Shown here: piece by piece, positions 16,804 through 27,722 of the stretch
Layout of the letters: every line of letters begins with the position of its first letter
How positions within the stretch are numbered: the stretch's first letter is position 1
NCBI RefSeq assembly: GCF_904061905.1
Contig: NZ_CAJFCI010000076.1
Coordinates: 121,549 to 185,548 of the forward strand
Direction of reading: 5' to 3'
DNA: 64,000 nucleotides
From: Zestomonas carbonaria
GTDB lineage: Bacteria > Pseudomonadota > Gammaproteobacteria > Pseudomonadales > Pseudomonadaceae
Translations under genes and position numbers: made by a program
Notes under the pieces: generated by a model
What the model saw: only the letters and a program-made list of their open reading frames with translations
Database searches by the model: none
Told to the model about the DNA's origin: nothing

Positions 16804-17679
16804 ATGACCGCAATCGACAGCGCGGCGTTCTTCGAGGAGCAGCGTCGCTACCTGCTCAACCTCGCCTACCGCCTCCTCGGCTCGCGCGCCGAAGCCGAGG
16901 ACGCGGTGCAGGACTGTTTCCTCAAGTGGCGGGAAGCCGACCACGCCAGCCTCGACAACCCGCAGGCCTGGCTGACCACCCTGTGCACCCGGCGCTGCAT
17001 CGACCTGCTCAGGTCGGCGCGGCGGGCGCGGGTCGACTACGTCGGCACCTGGCTGCCGGAGCCGCTGCCCACCGGGGACGAGGGTTCGCCCGAACAGGCG
17101 CTGGAACTGGCCTCCTCGCTGTCCACCGCCTTCCTGCTGCTGCTCGAACGGCTCACCCCGAAAGAACGCGCGGCCTACCTGTTGTTCGAGATATTCGACC
17201 ACGACTACCCGGCCATCGCCGAAGTACTGGGCGTGCAGGAAACCGCCTGCCGCAAGCTGGTATCCCGCGCGCGTAGCGGGCTCGCCCAGGACAAGGTTCG
17301 TCACCTGGCGCCGCGCGACCGCCAGGAACAACTGCTCGACGCCTTCCACGCCGCACTCGCCAGCGGTGCCACCGGACAACTGGTGACCCTGCTCGCCGAG
17401 GACGTCGAACTGTGCGCCGACGGCGGCGGCAAGGTGCCCACCCTCGCCCGCATCCTGCACGGCAAACCGGCGGTGCTGGAATTCATCCTCGGTTCGCTGC
17501 GCGGCTACTGGGCCGACTACGCCTGGCAGCCGAGCGAACTCAACGGCGGTCGCGGGGTGCTCCTGCTGTCCGGCGAACGGGTCGTCGCCAGCGTCACCTT
17601 CGCCTACGACGAAGCCGGCCGGGTCAGCAACATCTACATCCTGCGCAACCCGGACAAGCTCGAAATGCTCCCTACGTAG
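16804..17679 (+). CDS. ECF41-family sigma factor with SnoaL-like C-terminal domain
   Basis: 291 residues. Sigma region 2 (about 10-75, LLGSRAEAEDAVQDCFLKW) and region 4 (about 110-165, RLTPKERAAYLLFEIFDHDYPAIAEVLG) are followed by a SnoaL/NTF2-like domain (about 175-291). The ECF41 signatures are all present: WLPEP (83-87), DGGGK (206-210) and NPDKL (282-286). In this group the C-terminal domain replaces an anti-sigma factor and tunes activity. The ATG at 16804 has GAGG upstream; a frame start at 16771 inside the previous gene is rejected. Convergent with speE, 37 bp apart. Confidence 0.95.
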   Translation: MTAIDSAAFFEEQRRYLLNLAYRLLGSRAEAEDAVQDCFLKWREADHASLDNPQAWLTTLCTRRCIDLLRSARRARVDYVGTWLPEPLPTGDEGSPEQALELASSLSTAFLLLLERLTPKERAAYLLFEIFDHDYPAIAEVLGVQETACRKLVSRARSGLAQDKVRHLAPRDRQEQLLDAFHAALASGATGQLVTLLAEDVELCADGGGKVPTLARILHGKPAVLEFILGSLRGYWADYAWQPSELNGGRGVLLLSGERVVASVTFAYDEAGRVSNIYILRNPDKLEMLPT

Positions 17680-17716
17680 AACGATTCCCTGGCGCGAACT
17701 GCACCAAGGCTCGGGC

Positions 17717-18577
<861 letters not shown>

Positions 18578-18754
18578 GGGTCGATCCCCCTGATGGCTGA
18601 AGGTGGTGGCGCGCGGCCCAAGGAAACGGAACGCGGCGTTCCGGGAAAAAGGGGCGCATTCTACGATGGCCGGGATGACAGGTCGAACCGCGCGATGGAA
18701 TTCGATGGCCGGATTCGGAGCGACAAGCCGACGTGGCGGGGTTATCGTCTGGGC

Positions 18755-19645
18755 ATGAACGAAACCCTGACCTCCGCCCCGCTGCGCCTGGCCTATCGCG
18801 AACCCTGGAGCTGGCGGCAGTTCCACGACCATTTCGCCCTGCGCCGCCTGGCCGGTGTCGAGCGCCTGGAGACGCAACGCTACACCCGCAGCTTCCGCCT
18901 CGGCGCGCGAAGCGGCTGGTTCAGCGTGCGCCCGTTGGCCGGCGAGGCGGCGCTGGAGCTGAGCCTGGCGCCGTCCTGCAGCGACCTCGTCGATGTTTTG
19001 ACCCCCAGGGTGCGGCGGATGTTCGACCTGGACCGCGATCCCGCCGCCATCGCCGCGCACCTCGGCCGCGATCCGCAGCTCGCCGCCCTGCTCGCCCGCG
19101 CGCCGGGGCTGCGCCTGCCGGCCGCGTTCGATCCGTTCGAGCAGGCGGTGCGCGCCATCGTCGGCCAGCAGGTGGCGGTCAAGGCCGCGGTGACCATCAC
19201 CGGCCGCCTGGTGCAGCGCCTCGGCGAGCCGCTGGCGGAGCCGCCAGACGCCGAGCCGATGCGGCTGTTCCCCACGCCACAAGCATTGGCCGCCGACCCG
19301 CTGGACAACATCGGCATGCCCGGCAAGCGGGTGCAGACCCTGCGCCACTTCGCCGAAGCAGTGGCCAGCGGCGAACTGGAGCTGAGCGTCTCGGACGGCG
19401 TCGAGACGCTGGTCGAACGCCTCTGCGCACTGCCCGGCATCGGTCCCTGGACCGCCGAATACATCGCCCTGCGCGCCTTCGGCGAAGCGGACGCCTTCCC
19501 CACCGCCGACCTCGGCCTGCTCAAGGCGCCGCTGTGGGGCGCGGGCGGCATCGATCCACGCTCACTGGCCGCTCGTGCCGAGGCCTGGCGGCCATGGCGC
19601 GCCTATGCGGCGGTCTATCTCTGGCACGACTACGCGAGTGAATGA
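18755..19645 (+). CDS. alkA: DNA-3-methyladenine glycosylase II (AlkA-type)
   Basis: 296 residues. The N-terminal AlkA_N domain (about 8-118) precedes the helix-hairpin-helix glycosylase domain, with LPGIGPWTAEYIALRA (226-241) and catalytic Asp252 (FPTADLGL). It lacks an Ada-type methyl-acceptor domain. It should excise alkylated purines from DNA. Its stop overlaps the ATG of ogt as ATGA, coupling base excision and direct reversal of alkylation damage. An in-frame ATG 61 bp upstream is possible, but the chosen start fits family length. Confidence 0.92.
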   Translation: MNETLTSAPLRLAYREPWSWRQFHDHFALRRLAGVERLETQRYTRSFRLGARSGWFSVRPLAGEAALELSLAPSCSDLVDVLTPRVRRMFDLDRDPAAIAAHLGRDPQLAALLARAPGLRLPAAFDPFEQAVRAIVGQQVAVKAAVTITGRLVQRLGEPLAEPPDAEPMRLFPTPQALAADPLDNIGMPGKRVQTLRHFAEAVASGELELSVSDGVETLVERLCALPGIGPWTAEYIALRAFGEADAFPTADLGLLKAPLWGAGGIDPRSLAARAEAWRPWRAYAAVYLWHDYASE

Positions 19646-20121
19646 ACATGCATTACCGCTACCACGACAGCCCGCTCGGGCCCCTGTTGATCGCCGGAGA
19701 CGAAGAAGGACTGCGCCTGCTGCACATGGACGCCGCCCAGCCCTGGGAACTGGCCTCCGACTGGTATCCGGACGCCGGCGAACTGGACGAGGCCTGCCGG
19801 CAACTGGACGAATACTTCGCCGGCCAGCGCGAACACTTCGAGCTGCGACTGGCCCCTGCCGGCACCACCTTCCAGCGCCGGGTCTGGCAGGCCTTGCAGG
19901 AAATCCCCTACGGCCGCACCTGGAGCTACAGCGAGCTGGCCCGCTACATCGACAAGCCCGAAGCGGTGCGCGCGGTGGGCACCGCCAATGGCGCCAATCC
20001 GATCGCCATCGTGATCCCCTGCCACCGGGTGATCGGCAGCAACGGCACCCTCACCGGCTACGCCGGCGGGCTGGAGCGCAAGCAACAACTGCTGCAACTG
20101 GAGGGCGCCTGGCTGCTCTGA
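19642..20121 (+). CDS. ogt: Methylated-DNA--protein-cysteine methyltransferase
   Basis: 159 residues. The methyl-acceptor active site IPCHRVIG gives Cys127, preceded by the DNA-binding recognition helix (WSYSELARYIDKPEAVRAVGTANG, about 94-117). It repairs O6-alkylguanine by irreversible transfer to Cys127. Starts within the alkA stop (ATGA); a second Met two codons later is an alternative. It lacks an AdaA domain and therefore resembles Ogt rather than Ada. Confidence 0.94.
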   Translation: MNMHYRYHDSPLGPLLIAGDEEGLRLLHMDAAQPWELASDWYPDAGELDEACRQLDEYFAGQREHFELRLAPAGTTFQRRVWQALQEIPYGRTWSYSELARYIDKPEAVRAVGTANGANPIAIVIPCHRVIGSNGTLTGYAGGLERKQQLLQLEGAWLL

Positions 20122-20263
20122 AAGCGGCGACACCTGTCGGCAGGCTTTCCTGACCGCTCTGTCAGGACTAGACTAGCGCTTCCCCCTGCAAGTCCTGCCG
20201 CCATGCGGCACGAGTGCCCGGAACGCACTGCCGTCATAGTGCCATTCGAACCAGGATGGTCCC

Positions 20264-21646
20264 GTGTCCTCCGCCCCCTCCCGCTTCGCCCGTCTCCGGC
20301 GCGAGCTGCGCGCGCTATTGACCCTCGCCGCGCCGATCATGATCGCCCAACTGGCCGTCACCTCCATGGGCTTCGTCGATGCCGTGATGGCCGGCCGCGT
20401 CAGCCCCCGCGACCTGGCCGCCGTGGCCCTCGGCAACTCGATCTGGGTTCCGGTGTTCCTGTTGATGACCGGCACCCTGCTGGCCACCACCGCCAAGGTC
20501 GCCCAGCGCTTCGGCGCCGGCCAGCCGGAACGGATCGGCCCGCTGGTACGCCAGGCCCTGTGGCTGGCGCTGGCGGTCGGCCTGATCGCCGCGGCGCTGC
20601 TGGCCCTGGGCGCCGAGCCGGTGTTGCACCTGATGAAGGTCGACGCCGAGCTGATCGCGCCGAGCATGGGTTACCTGTACGGCATCGCCATGGGCTTCCC
20701 GGCGGTGGCGCTCTATCACGTGCTGCGCTGTTTCAGCGACGGCCTCGGCCGCACCCGGCCGAGCATGCTGCTGGCCGTCGCCGGCCTGCTGCTGAACATC
20801 CCCCTGAACTACGTGCTGATCTACGGCCACCTGGGCTTCCCGGCCCTCGGCGGGGTCGGCTGCGGCTGGGCCAGCGGCGCGGTGATGTGGTTCATGTTCC
20901 TCGGCATGCTGGGCTGGGTCCGCCGCGCTCCGGCCTACCGGAGCAGCCGGCTGTTCGAACGCTTCGACTGGCCGCAGCGCGAACCGATCCAGCGCCTGCT
21001 GGGCATCGGCGTGCCGATCGGCATCGCGGTGTTCGCCGAATCGAGCATCTTCGCGGTGATCGCCCTGCTGATCGGCAGCCTCGGCGCCACCGTGGTCGCC
21101 GGCCACCAGATCGCCCTGAACGTCAGCTCGATGGTGTTCATGATCCCCTACGCGCTGAGCATGGCGATCACCGTGCGGGTCGGCCAGGCCCTCGGCCGCC
21201 ACGAACCGCGCGAGGCGCGCTTCGCCGCCGGGGTGGGCATCGCCACGGCGCTGACCTACGCCTGCCTGTCGGCCAGCCTGATGCTGCTGGGCCGGCACGC
21301 CATCGCCGGCATCTACACCCCCGACCCGCAGGTGATCTCGGTGGCGGCGACGTTGCTGGTGTATGCGGCGCTGTTCCAGTTCTCCGACGCCGTCCAGGTC
21401 AGCGCCGCCGGCGCCCTGCGTGGCTACCAGGACACCCGCATCACCATGCTGCTGACCCTGTTCGCCTACTGGGGCATCGGCCTGCCGGTGGGCTACGCGC
21501 TGGGGCTGGCCGACTGGCTCGGCGAACCGCGCGGACCGAGCGGCCTGTGGCAGGGATTGGTGGCCGGCCTGACGGTAGCCGCGGCGATGCTCATGCTGCG
21601 CCTGGCCAGCAGCGCGAAGCGGCACATCCGCCTCGCCAAGACGTAG
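20264..21646 (+). CDS. MATE-family multidrug efflux pump (NorM/PmpM type)
   Basis: 460 residues with twelve predicted helices in two MATE domains; PIMIAQLAVTSMGFVDAVMAGRVS in helix 1 and the Asp/Glu pattern are those of NorM transporters, which export cationic drugs using Na+ or H+. It closely resembles P. aeruginosa PmpM by memory, though not verifiable here. Translation starts at GTG 20264, behind AGGAT at good spacing. The TAG stop is the first part of a 23-bp inverted repeat that separates it from the convergent tusA-like gene. Confidence 0.93.
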   Translation: MSSAPSRFARLRRELRALLTLAAPIMIAQLAVTSMGFVDAVMAGRVSPRDLAAVALGNSIWVPVFLLMTGTLLATTAKVAQRFGAGQPERIGPLVRQALWLALAVGLIAAALLALGAEPVLHLMKVDAELIAPSMGYLYGIAMGFPAVALYHVLRCFSDGLGRTRPSMLLAVAGLLLNIPLNYVLIYGHLGFPALGGVGCGWASGAVMWFMFLGMLGWVRRAPAYRSSRLFERFDWPQREPIQRLLGIGVPIGIAVFAESSIFAVIALLIGSLGATVVAGHQIALNVSSMVFMIPYALSMAITVRVGQALGRHEPREARFAAGVGIATALTYACLSASLMLLGRHAIAGIYTPDPQVISVAATLLVYAALFQFSDAVQVSAAGALRGYQDTRITMLLTLFAYWGIGLPVGYALGLADWLGEPRGPSGLWQGLVAGLTVAAAMLMLRLASSAKRHIRLAKT

Positions 21647-21709
21647 GGTGGGCTTCAGCCCACCAGCCATGGTTTTGACGTGAGTCGGTGGGCTGAAGCC
21701 CACCCTACG
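21642..21709. repeat. 23-bp perfect inverted repeat with nested palindromes
   Basis: Left arm 21642-21664 and right arm 21687-21709 are perfect 23-bp inverted copies; each contains its own palindrome GGTGGGCT-TC-AGCCCACC (GA on the other arm). The left arm includes the MATE stop codon and the right arm ends one base before the tusA-like stop, so the element fills the whole convergent gap. It likely stabilises both mRNA ends or acts as a weak bidirectional terminator. It is a dispersed Pseudomonas repeat type (GTAGGGTGGGCTTCAGCCCA). Confidence 0.88.
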
Positions 21710-21710
21710 G

Positions 21711-21965
21711 TCAGGCTTCGATCTTCTTGCGGATCCAGTACAGGTAGGTGCCGGCCTCTTCCTGCTGGTCGAGCAGTTCGTGGCCGAGGAACAGGCAGAA
21801 CTTGGGAATATCGCGGCGGGTCGAGGGATCGGTGGCGATCACCTTGAGCAGGCCGCCGGCAGCCAGGTCGCGCACTTTGTTGTGCAGCATCATCACCGGC
21901 TCGGGGCAGTTGAGGCCGCTGGCGTCGAGCACGGCATCGACCGGCAGATCATCGGTTCGGGACAT
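21711..21965 (-). CDS. tusA: TusA-like sulfur-carrier protein
   Basis: 84 residues of the SirA/TusA fold. The sulfur-accepting cysteine is in the conserved LDASGLNCPEPVMMLHNKV (Cys about residue 19), and the ending GTYLYWIRKKIEA is typical. TusA relays persulfide sulfur from IscS for tRNA 2-thiouridine and other pathways. CCGGAG precedes the ATG; a Met nine codons earlier is rejected. Single gene, 51 bp downstream of the CHAD protein on the same strand, so possibly cotranscribed. Confidence 0.9.
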   Translation of the reverse strand: MSRTDDLPVDAVLDASGLNCPEPVMMLHNKVRDLAAGGLLKVIATDPSTRRDIPKFCLFLGHELLDQQEEAGTYLYWIRKKIEA

Positions 21966-22016
21966 CGGGGCACTCCGGAAACAGGCGCTCATTGTCGCGC
22001 AAAGCTGACCTTCAGG

Positions 22017-22787
22017 TCACCTTCCCGTCGGAAAATGCTCCATCAGCGCCTCGCAGGCCTTGTCGGCGCGCACCTCGGCCTCCGCCAGGGCGGCCTGCCA
22101 GCCGGGCATCAGGGGCGCGAGATCGGCTTGCTCGCCGGCGCGGGCCAGCCATTGCAGATGGTCGTGCCAATCGCCGAGAGCCGACTGCGCGGCCTTCAGG
22201 GCCGTCCAGCCGTCGTCGGCCACCGGCGACAGCGCCGGATAGGCTTCGTCGCCATAGCGCACCCGCTTGATCAGCAGGCGCAGGCGATGACGGTCGTGGG
22301 CCGGGTCGACCAGGGCTTCGGCCAGCCGCGCGGACTGTCGCCGCAACACCTTGCGGGCCCGCTTGCGCAACCCTTTCAGCCCGCCATCGGAATCCGCCCG
22401 GCGCACCAGCCCCGGCCAGTTGTCGAGCACCCGGAACAGGTGCCGCAACTCGGCACTGCGCAGCAGGGTTTCGTAGCCTTGCTCCAGGGCAACGCGCCGC
22501 GCGCCGAGCAGTTCGCCGTGCCCCTGGCGCTCCAGCTCGGCGAGCAGCACTTCGAGATCACGCAACGGCCCGCTGAGCACGCCGAGCGCGGCGGCGGCCT
22601 CCTCCAGCGGCATGACGACCGGTTGCTCGCGCAGTGGCCGCAACAGGCTGCGCAACTTGCGCAGGTTGATGCGCAAGTCGTGCAGAGCCTCCGTGTCGGT
22701 GCGCGCAGCGAGACGTTCACGGCAGGCGCGCAGGGCGATGTCCAGACTCAGCACCTGGGCGACCAGATCGTCTACGAAACGAGACAT
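22017..22787 (-). CDS. CHAD-domain protein
   Basis: 256 residues covering a single helical CHAD domain, with conserved basic and His positions such as EALHDLRINLRKLRSLLRPL (about 33-52), RHRLRLLIKRVRYGDEAY and LGDWHDHLQWLA. CHAD domains bind inorganic polyphosphate and often accompany CYTH phosphatases, but no CYTH gene is here. Cytoplasmic. AAGGAT precedes the ATG. It may form a two-gene unit with the tusA-like gene. Confidence 0.9.
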   Translation of the reverse strand: MSRFVDDLVAQVLSLDIALRACRERLAARTDTEALHDLRINLRKLRSLLRPLREQPVVMPLEEAAAALGVLSGPLRDLEVLLAELERQGHGELLGARRVALEQGYETLLRSAELRHLFRVLDNWPGLVRRADSDGGLKGLRKRARKVLRRQSARLAEALVDPAHDRHRLRLLIKRVRYGDEAYPALSPVADDGWTALKAAQSALGDWHDHLQWLARAGEQADLAPLMPGWQAALAEAEVRADKACEALMEHFPTGR

Positions 22788-22881
22788 GGAGCAATCCTTG
22801 GACGAACGTTCGATCAGCTTAGTGGAGCGCCCCGGGGCGGCAAGTGACGGATTGTCACAGATGCTCGAACCCTACTCCCCT

Positions 22882-22905
22882 GTAGGAGCCAGCTTGCTGG
22901 CGATC
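22882..22905. repeat. Single REP unit
   Basis: GTAGGAGCCAGCTTGCTGGC followed by GATC, in the 207-bp gap between the CHAD and tgpA genes, reverse orientation of the unit at 13407 with identical sequence. Confidence 0.88.
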
Positions 22906-22946
22906 CCCGATTCATTCCCCCGCAGACGGGAACCGGTAGTCATTGG

Positions 22947-22966
22947 ATCCCCGTGTACACGGGGAT
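22947..22966. repeat. Perfect 20-bp palindrome (GGATCCCCGCG family variant)
   Basis: ATCCCCGTGTACACGGGGAT is a perfect palindrome flanked by the family's TCATTGG side. The inner arms differ from other copies by compensating changes (GTGTACAC for GCGTGCGC), keeping full pairing, which suggests selection for structure. It lies 29 bp beyond the tgpA stop. Confidence 0.82.
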
Positions 22967-22994
22967 GACGGATGGTTCCCCGCTGGAGCCTTGC

Positions 22995-24977
22995 CTAGCT
23001 GACCAGCCAGGGCAAGGCCCGGCGCAGATGACGCAGGTGGCGGCGCAGTTCACTCGCCGAGTGCGGCCGGCCGCCATAGCGTTGCGCTTCGTAGGCCTCG
23101 GCGAAAGCGCGGATCGCCTCCGCCTGCGCCGGCAACACCTGGCAGGCGCGCTCGGCGAAGGCGCGCGGCCCCTCGCCCACCCCGCGACGCAAGCCATGGC
23201 GGACGAGTAGTTGTTCGAAGCGTCGGAACTGGCGTTGCCGGGCATCCTGCTGGCGACGCCAGGGCTTGAACAGCCAGAGCGCCAGGACGCCGAGCAGCAG
23301 GCCGCCGCCACCGACCAGCGCCAGGGCGAGATCGCGGCCGTCGATGCGGCCGAACCAGCCTTGCAGGACCTCCAGTTGGCGCTCGCCCTGGTAGCCGAGC
23401 ACCCAGCGCTGCCAATCGTAGTTGAGCTCGTCCCAGGTCAGGCGCAGGCGGTTCAGCCAGCCGATCTGCCGATAGCGCAGCAGCGACATCGGCGACCCTT
23501 CGAGGAAGCTCTGCTCGTCGGCGATGGCCTCCTCCAGCCCCTGCTCGATGCGTTCGGGCGCGACCTGGAAGGTCGGGTCGACGCTGGTCCAGCCCTGCTC
23601 CGGCAGCCAGTATTCCACCCAGGCGTGGGCGTCGAACTGGCGCACCTGCAGGTAACGCCCGGTCGCGTTCCACTCGCCGCCCTGGTAGCCGGCCACCACC
23701 CGCGCGGGAATCCCCGCCGCGCGCAGGACGAAGACCATGGCCCCGGCATAGTGGGCGCAGAAACCGCTGCGGGTATCGAACAGGAAGCTGTCGACGGTAT
23801 CGCTCCCCAGGGCCGGCGGCCGCAGGGTGTAGCGATAGGGCTCGCGATTGAAGTGATCGAGCAGCGCCTTCACCAGCTCCTCCGGACGTGCATGCCGCTC
23901 GCGGAGCTCCAGCGCCCAGGCCCGGCTGCGCGGGTCGCCCTGTTCCGGCAGTTGCAGGGCGCGCCGCAGTATCGGCGGCGACGCCTGCGGTTCGCGCACG
24001 GCCTGCGGCCAGGAGGTCACCCGGTATTGCAGGGGACGCTGCACCGGCCGGCTGCGTTGCAGGCGGAAGTCGCCCATCAGGCGGGCGTCCGGCAGGTCGG
24101 TGTCGGCCACGTCGAGGGCGAACAGCCAGCGCTGCGCGCTGGGCTGCATGATCACGTCGTAGGTGTAGGTCGGGCCGCGCCGGGTCCACTGCGGCACCGG
24201 CGCGAAGGCGATGGCCTCGGATTGCGACCAGCGCCGGCCGTCGAAACGGTCCAGGGTCAGCGCCCGCCAGTAGAGTTGCGAGCGCGGCGGTGGCTGCCCT
24301 TCGAAACCGGCGCGGAAGGCCAGTTCGGCGGAGCGGCTGAGCTCGGCGATATCCGCCGGTGCCATGCTGTCGGCCAGGCCGGTGATGCCCTTGTCGCTGG
24401 GCAGCGGCAGCGCCCACAGCGGCCCCATGCGCGGGAAGAACACGAACAGCAGGATCATCAGCGGCAGCGCCTGCAACAGCATGCCGGCCGCCAGCCGCAG
24501 GGTCGGCCAGGGCCGTTCGGCGAAGGCGCTCTGTTGCAAACCGATCAGCGCGGCGAGCAGCACCGTCACCGGCAGCAGGCTGTACAGCGCGGCGAAGATG
24601 CCGTCCTGGAACAGATACGAAGTCACCACCGCGAAGAAGCCGAGCAGGATCAGCACCAGGGCGTCGCGCCGGGTGCGCAATTCCACCAGTTTGATGATGA
24701 AGGTGGCGATCAGCAGCACCACGCCGGCGTCCAGGCCGACCAGGCCGCCACGGGAGAGGAAGACGCCGCCGAGCACGGCCAGCATCAGCCCCAGCTTGAC
24801 CCAGCCACTGGGGAACTGCGCGCGCATGAGGAAGATCTGGATACGCCAGGCGGCACAGCCGAGCCACAGGCCGATGATCCACAACGGCAGGTGGCCGAGA
24901 TGGGGGATGATCACCAGTGCCTGGGCGACCAGCAGCCAGGTCAGGCCGATGCGCGGGATCGGCTGCGCGGCGCTCAC
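22995..24977 (-). CDS. tgpA: TgpA transglutaminase-fold membrane protein
   Basis: 660 residues. Six or so membrane helices at about 10-180, a large periplasmic region with the transglutaminase core (about 330-480; triad Cys407 in SGFCAHYAG, His451 in DAHAWVEYW, Asp467 in SVDPTF), a late helix at about 555-575 and a basic cytoplasmic tail. TgpA of P. aeruginosa has the same layout and is reported essential there. Translation starts at GTG overlapping the DUF58 stop (GTGA). Last gene of moxR-DUF58-tgpA. Confidence 0.95.
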   Translation of the reverse strand: MSAAQPIPRIGLTWLLVAQALVIIPHLGHLPLWIIGLWLGCAAWRIQIFLMRAQFPSGWVKLGLMLAVLGGVFLSRGGLVGLDAGVVLLIATFIIKLVELRTRRDALVLILLGFFAVVTSYLFQDGIFAALYSLLPVTVLLAALIGLQQSAFAERPWPTLRLAAGMLLQALPLMILLFVFFPRMGPLWALPLPSDKGITGLADSMAPADIAELSRSAELAFRAGFEGQPPPRSQLYWRALTLDRFDGRRWSQSEAIAFAPVPQWTRRGPTYTYDVIMQPSAQRWLFALDVADTDLPDARLMGDFRLQRSRPVQRPLQYRVTSWPQAVREPQASPPILRRALQLPEQGDPRSRAWALELRERHARPEELVKALLDHFNREPYRYTLRPPALGSDTVDSFLFDTRSGFCAHYAGAMVFVLRAAGIPARVVAGYQGGEWNATGRYLQVRQFDAHAWVEYWLPEQGWTSVDPTFQVAPERIEQGLEEAIADEQSFLEGSPMSLLRYRQIGWLNRLRLTWDELNYDWQRWVLGYQGERQLEVLQGWFGRIDGRDLALALVGGGGLLLGVLALWLFKPWRRQQDARQRQFRRFEQLLVRHGLRRGVGEGPRAFAERACQVLPAQAEAIRAFAEAYEAQRYGGRPHSASELRRHLRHLRRALPWLVS

Positions 24978-25926
24978 GGGCGCTCCCCGTACAGCGCCAG
25001 GGCGCGCAGGCAGGCCTCGCGGTGGTTGTCGCCGATGTCCGCGGCCAATTGCACGCCGGGCAGGCGCAGGGCGAACGGCTGCTGGCGTTCGGAGAGTTTC
25101 AGCACCCAGTGGCAGAGCAGCGACAGGCGCTCTTCCACGTCACCTTCCAGCGCCTCGAAATCCAGCCACAGGTCGCGGCCGCTGAGCGCCACGAAGTCCT
25201 TGACCAGCAAGCCCTGGCCACGCGAATAGGCCTTCCAGTGCAGGCGCCGCTTGGAGTCGCCGGGCTGGTAGTCCTTCAGCCCCTGGAAGTCGTCGGCACC
25301 GGAGCCCGCGCGGCGCGCGCCCTCCTCGTCGGGATCGACATCGACGCCGGCGGACAGCGGCAGCTCGCCCTCCTGTGGGTGCGGATAGACCAGCAGCGCC
25401 TGGTTCAGGTCGACCCAGCTCCAGGCCACCAGCAGGCCCAGCGGGAAGCGGCTTTCCACCCGCAGCCGCCCCGGACGCAGCCAGCCACGGCGCGGCGCCG
25501 GCCGGTCCAGCTCGCACTCGACCACGCCTCGCTCCGGTACGTCCAACGCCTGCAAGGGAGCCGGCGGCCAGCCAAGGGCGATGGCCTGGTGGGCGCGCTC
25601 GTCGCTTTCCAGGCGCACGCGGAAGCGCGCCTGTTCGCCGACGAACACCGCCGGACCGCCCGCGGCGCTAAGACTCAGGCCAGCCAGGTTACGGTAGGTG
25701 TGCAGGATGGCGACGATGAACAGCGCGCCGAGCAGGAAGGTCAGGCCGTAGGCCAGGCTGTTCTGGTAGTTGATCGCCGCCAGCAGCATCAGCATCAGCG
25801 CCAGCCCGAAGGCCGCGCCGACCCGGGTGGGGACGATGAAGATGCGCCGCTGGGTCAGTTGCACCCGGGCCGCCGCCGGCAGGCGCCTGGCCTGCCAGCG
25901 TTCCCAATGTGTCCGTAGCGCGGCGA

Positions 25927-25930
<4 letters not shown>
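24974..25930 (-). CDS. DUF58 membrane protein
   Basis: 318 residues. Two membrane helices (about 35-75: FGLALMLMLLAAINYQNSLAY and GLTFLLGALFIVAILHTY) precede a large soluble part with the DUF58 signature DFQGLKDYQPGDSKRRLHWK (about 215-234). DUF58 proteins act with MoxR ATPases; here the partner is coupled directly upstream. The start is probably TTG at 25930, which overlaps the moxR stop (TTGA) and has GAGGTG upstream; no in-frame ATG gives the full domain. It overlaps the tgpA start by 4 bp. Confidence 0.9.
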
Positions 25931-26844
<914 letters not shown>

Positions 26845-26883
26845 GCAGCCTCCTCGTTCGTCGGAAGGCCGATGCTACTGGGC

Positions 26884-26908
26884 GCCAGCCCCGTGGCAAA
26901 GGGCTGGC
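26884..26908. promoter_or_regulatory. Inverted repeat upstream of moxR
   Basis: GCCAGCCC and GGGCTGGC are perfect 8-bp arms around a 9-nt loop, 40 bp upstream of the moxR start and 58 bp after the flavin reductase stop (both genes on the minus strand). There is no T-run, so it is either an operator for the moxR operon or an mRNA hairpin ending the previous gene. Confidence 0.35.
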
Positions 26909-26966
26909 AACCTTTAGTCACCAAAGCCGGGAACTGGTACTCACCGCTTCCGCATGAGGAAAGGTC

Positions 26967-27575
26967 CTACGGGCGGATCATCGAGAAGCGGTCGCGGGTG
27001 GTGCAGTAGTTGCTGCCACCGAGGCGGCCGACCAGGTCGAGCGCCTGCGGGTCGATATGCCGGCCGTCGTTGATCAGCACCTCGTCGGCGATATGCGCCA
27101 GCAGCACGCGGGCGAACACCAGGTGGCAGTTGGGCGTCTCGCGCGGATAGGGCTGGACCTCCGCCACCACGCACTCGAAGGCCACCGGCGCGCCGGCCAC
27201 CCGGGGCACGCCGACACGCTCGCCGGGCAGGCTGGGGATGTCGCAGTGCGCGAACTCGCTGACCCCGTGCGGAAGCACCGCCGCCGAGGCGTTCATCGCC
27301 TCGGCCTGGGTGGCGCCGACCAACTGGATGACCAGTTCACCGGTCTCGCGCACGTTGCGCAGGGTGTCCTTGAGGCTGCCGTCGTCGCGCGTGGAGATAT
27401 TGACCATCAGAGTCGGCGGCTCGTCGCTGATCACCTGGAAGAAGCTGAACGGCGCCAGGTTGCAGCTACCGTCGGCCGCGCGGGAGGACACCCAGGCGAT
27501 GGGCCGGGGCGTGACCGTGGAGGCCAGCCAGCGGTAGGCCTCCGATGGAGTCAGGGCGTTGAAGTCGATTTGCAT
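26967..27575 (-). CDS. Flavin reductase-like (FMN split-barrel) protein
   Basis: 202 residues of the flavin_reduct split-barrel family. The FMN-contacting stretch TPRPIAWVSSRAADGSCNLAPFSFFQVISDEPPTLMVNI (about 22-60) is well conserved. It likely binds FMN, and may reduce it for a partner oxygenase, although members that only bind flavin are common. The ATG has no good ribosome-binding site. Alone on the minus strand, it is divergent from the cellulose operon with 241 bp between. Confidence 0.87.
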   Translation of the reverse strand: MQIDFNALTPSEAYRWLASTVTPRPIAWVSSRAADGSCNLAPFSFFQVISDEPPTLMVNISTRDDGSLKDTLRNVRETGELVIQLVGATQAEAMNASAAVLPHGVSEFAHCDIPSLPGERVGVPRVAGAPVAFECVVAEVQPYPRETPNCHLVFARVLLAHIADEVLINDGRHIDPQALDLVGRLGGSNYCTTRDRFSMIRP

Positions 27576-27722
27576 GCAGGTACCGGCTTGAGCGGAACGA
27601 TCGGCGCAGTATGCCAGCAAGTCGCCGTTTCCGCGTATCACCTGCGAACCACGAAGGATCACGAGATGGACCGACGATCGGTAGCGGTCAAAGGCCGAAT
27701 TTCTCTTCCCTTTAACAGTTTC

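Noticed and set aside
17680..17716. Terminator between the ECF41 gene and speE
   Set aside because: The 37-bp convergent gap has no stem followed by T residues.
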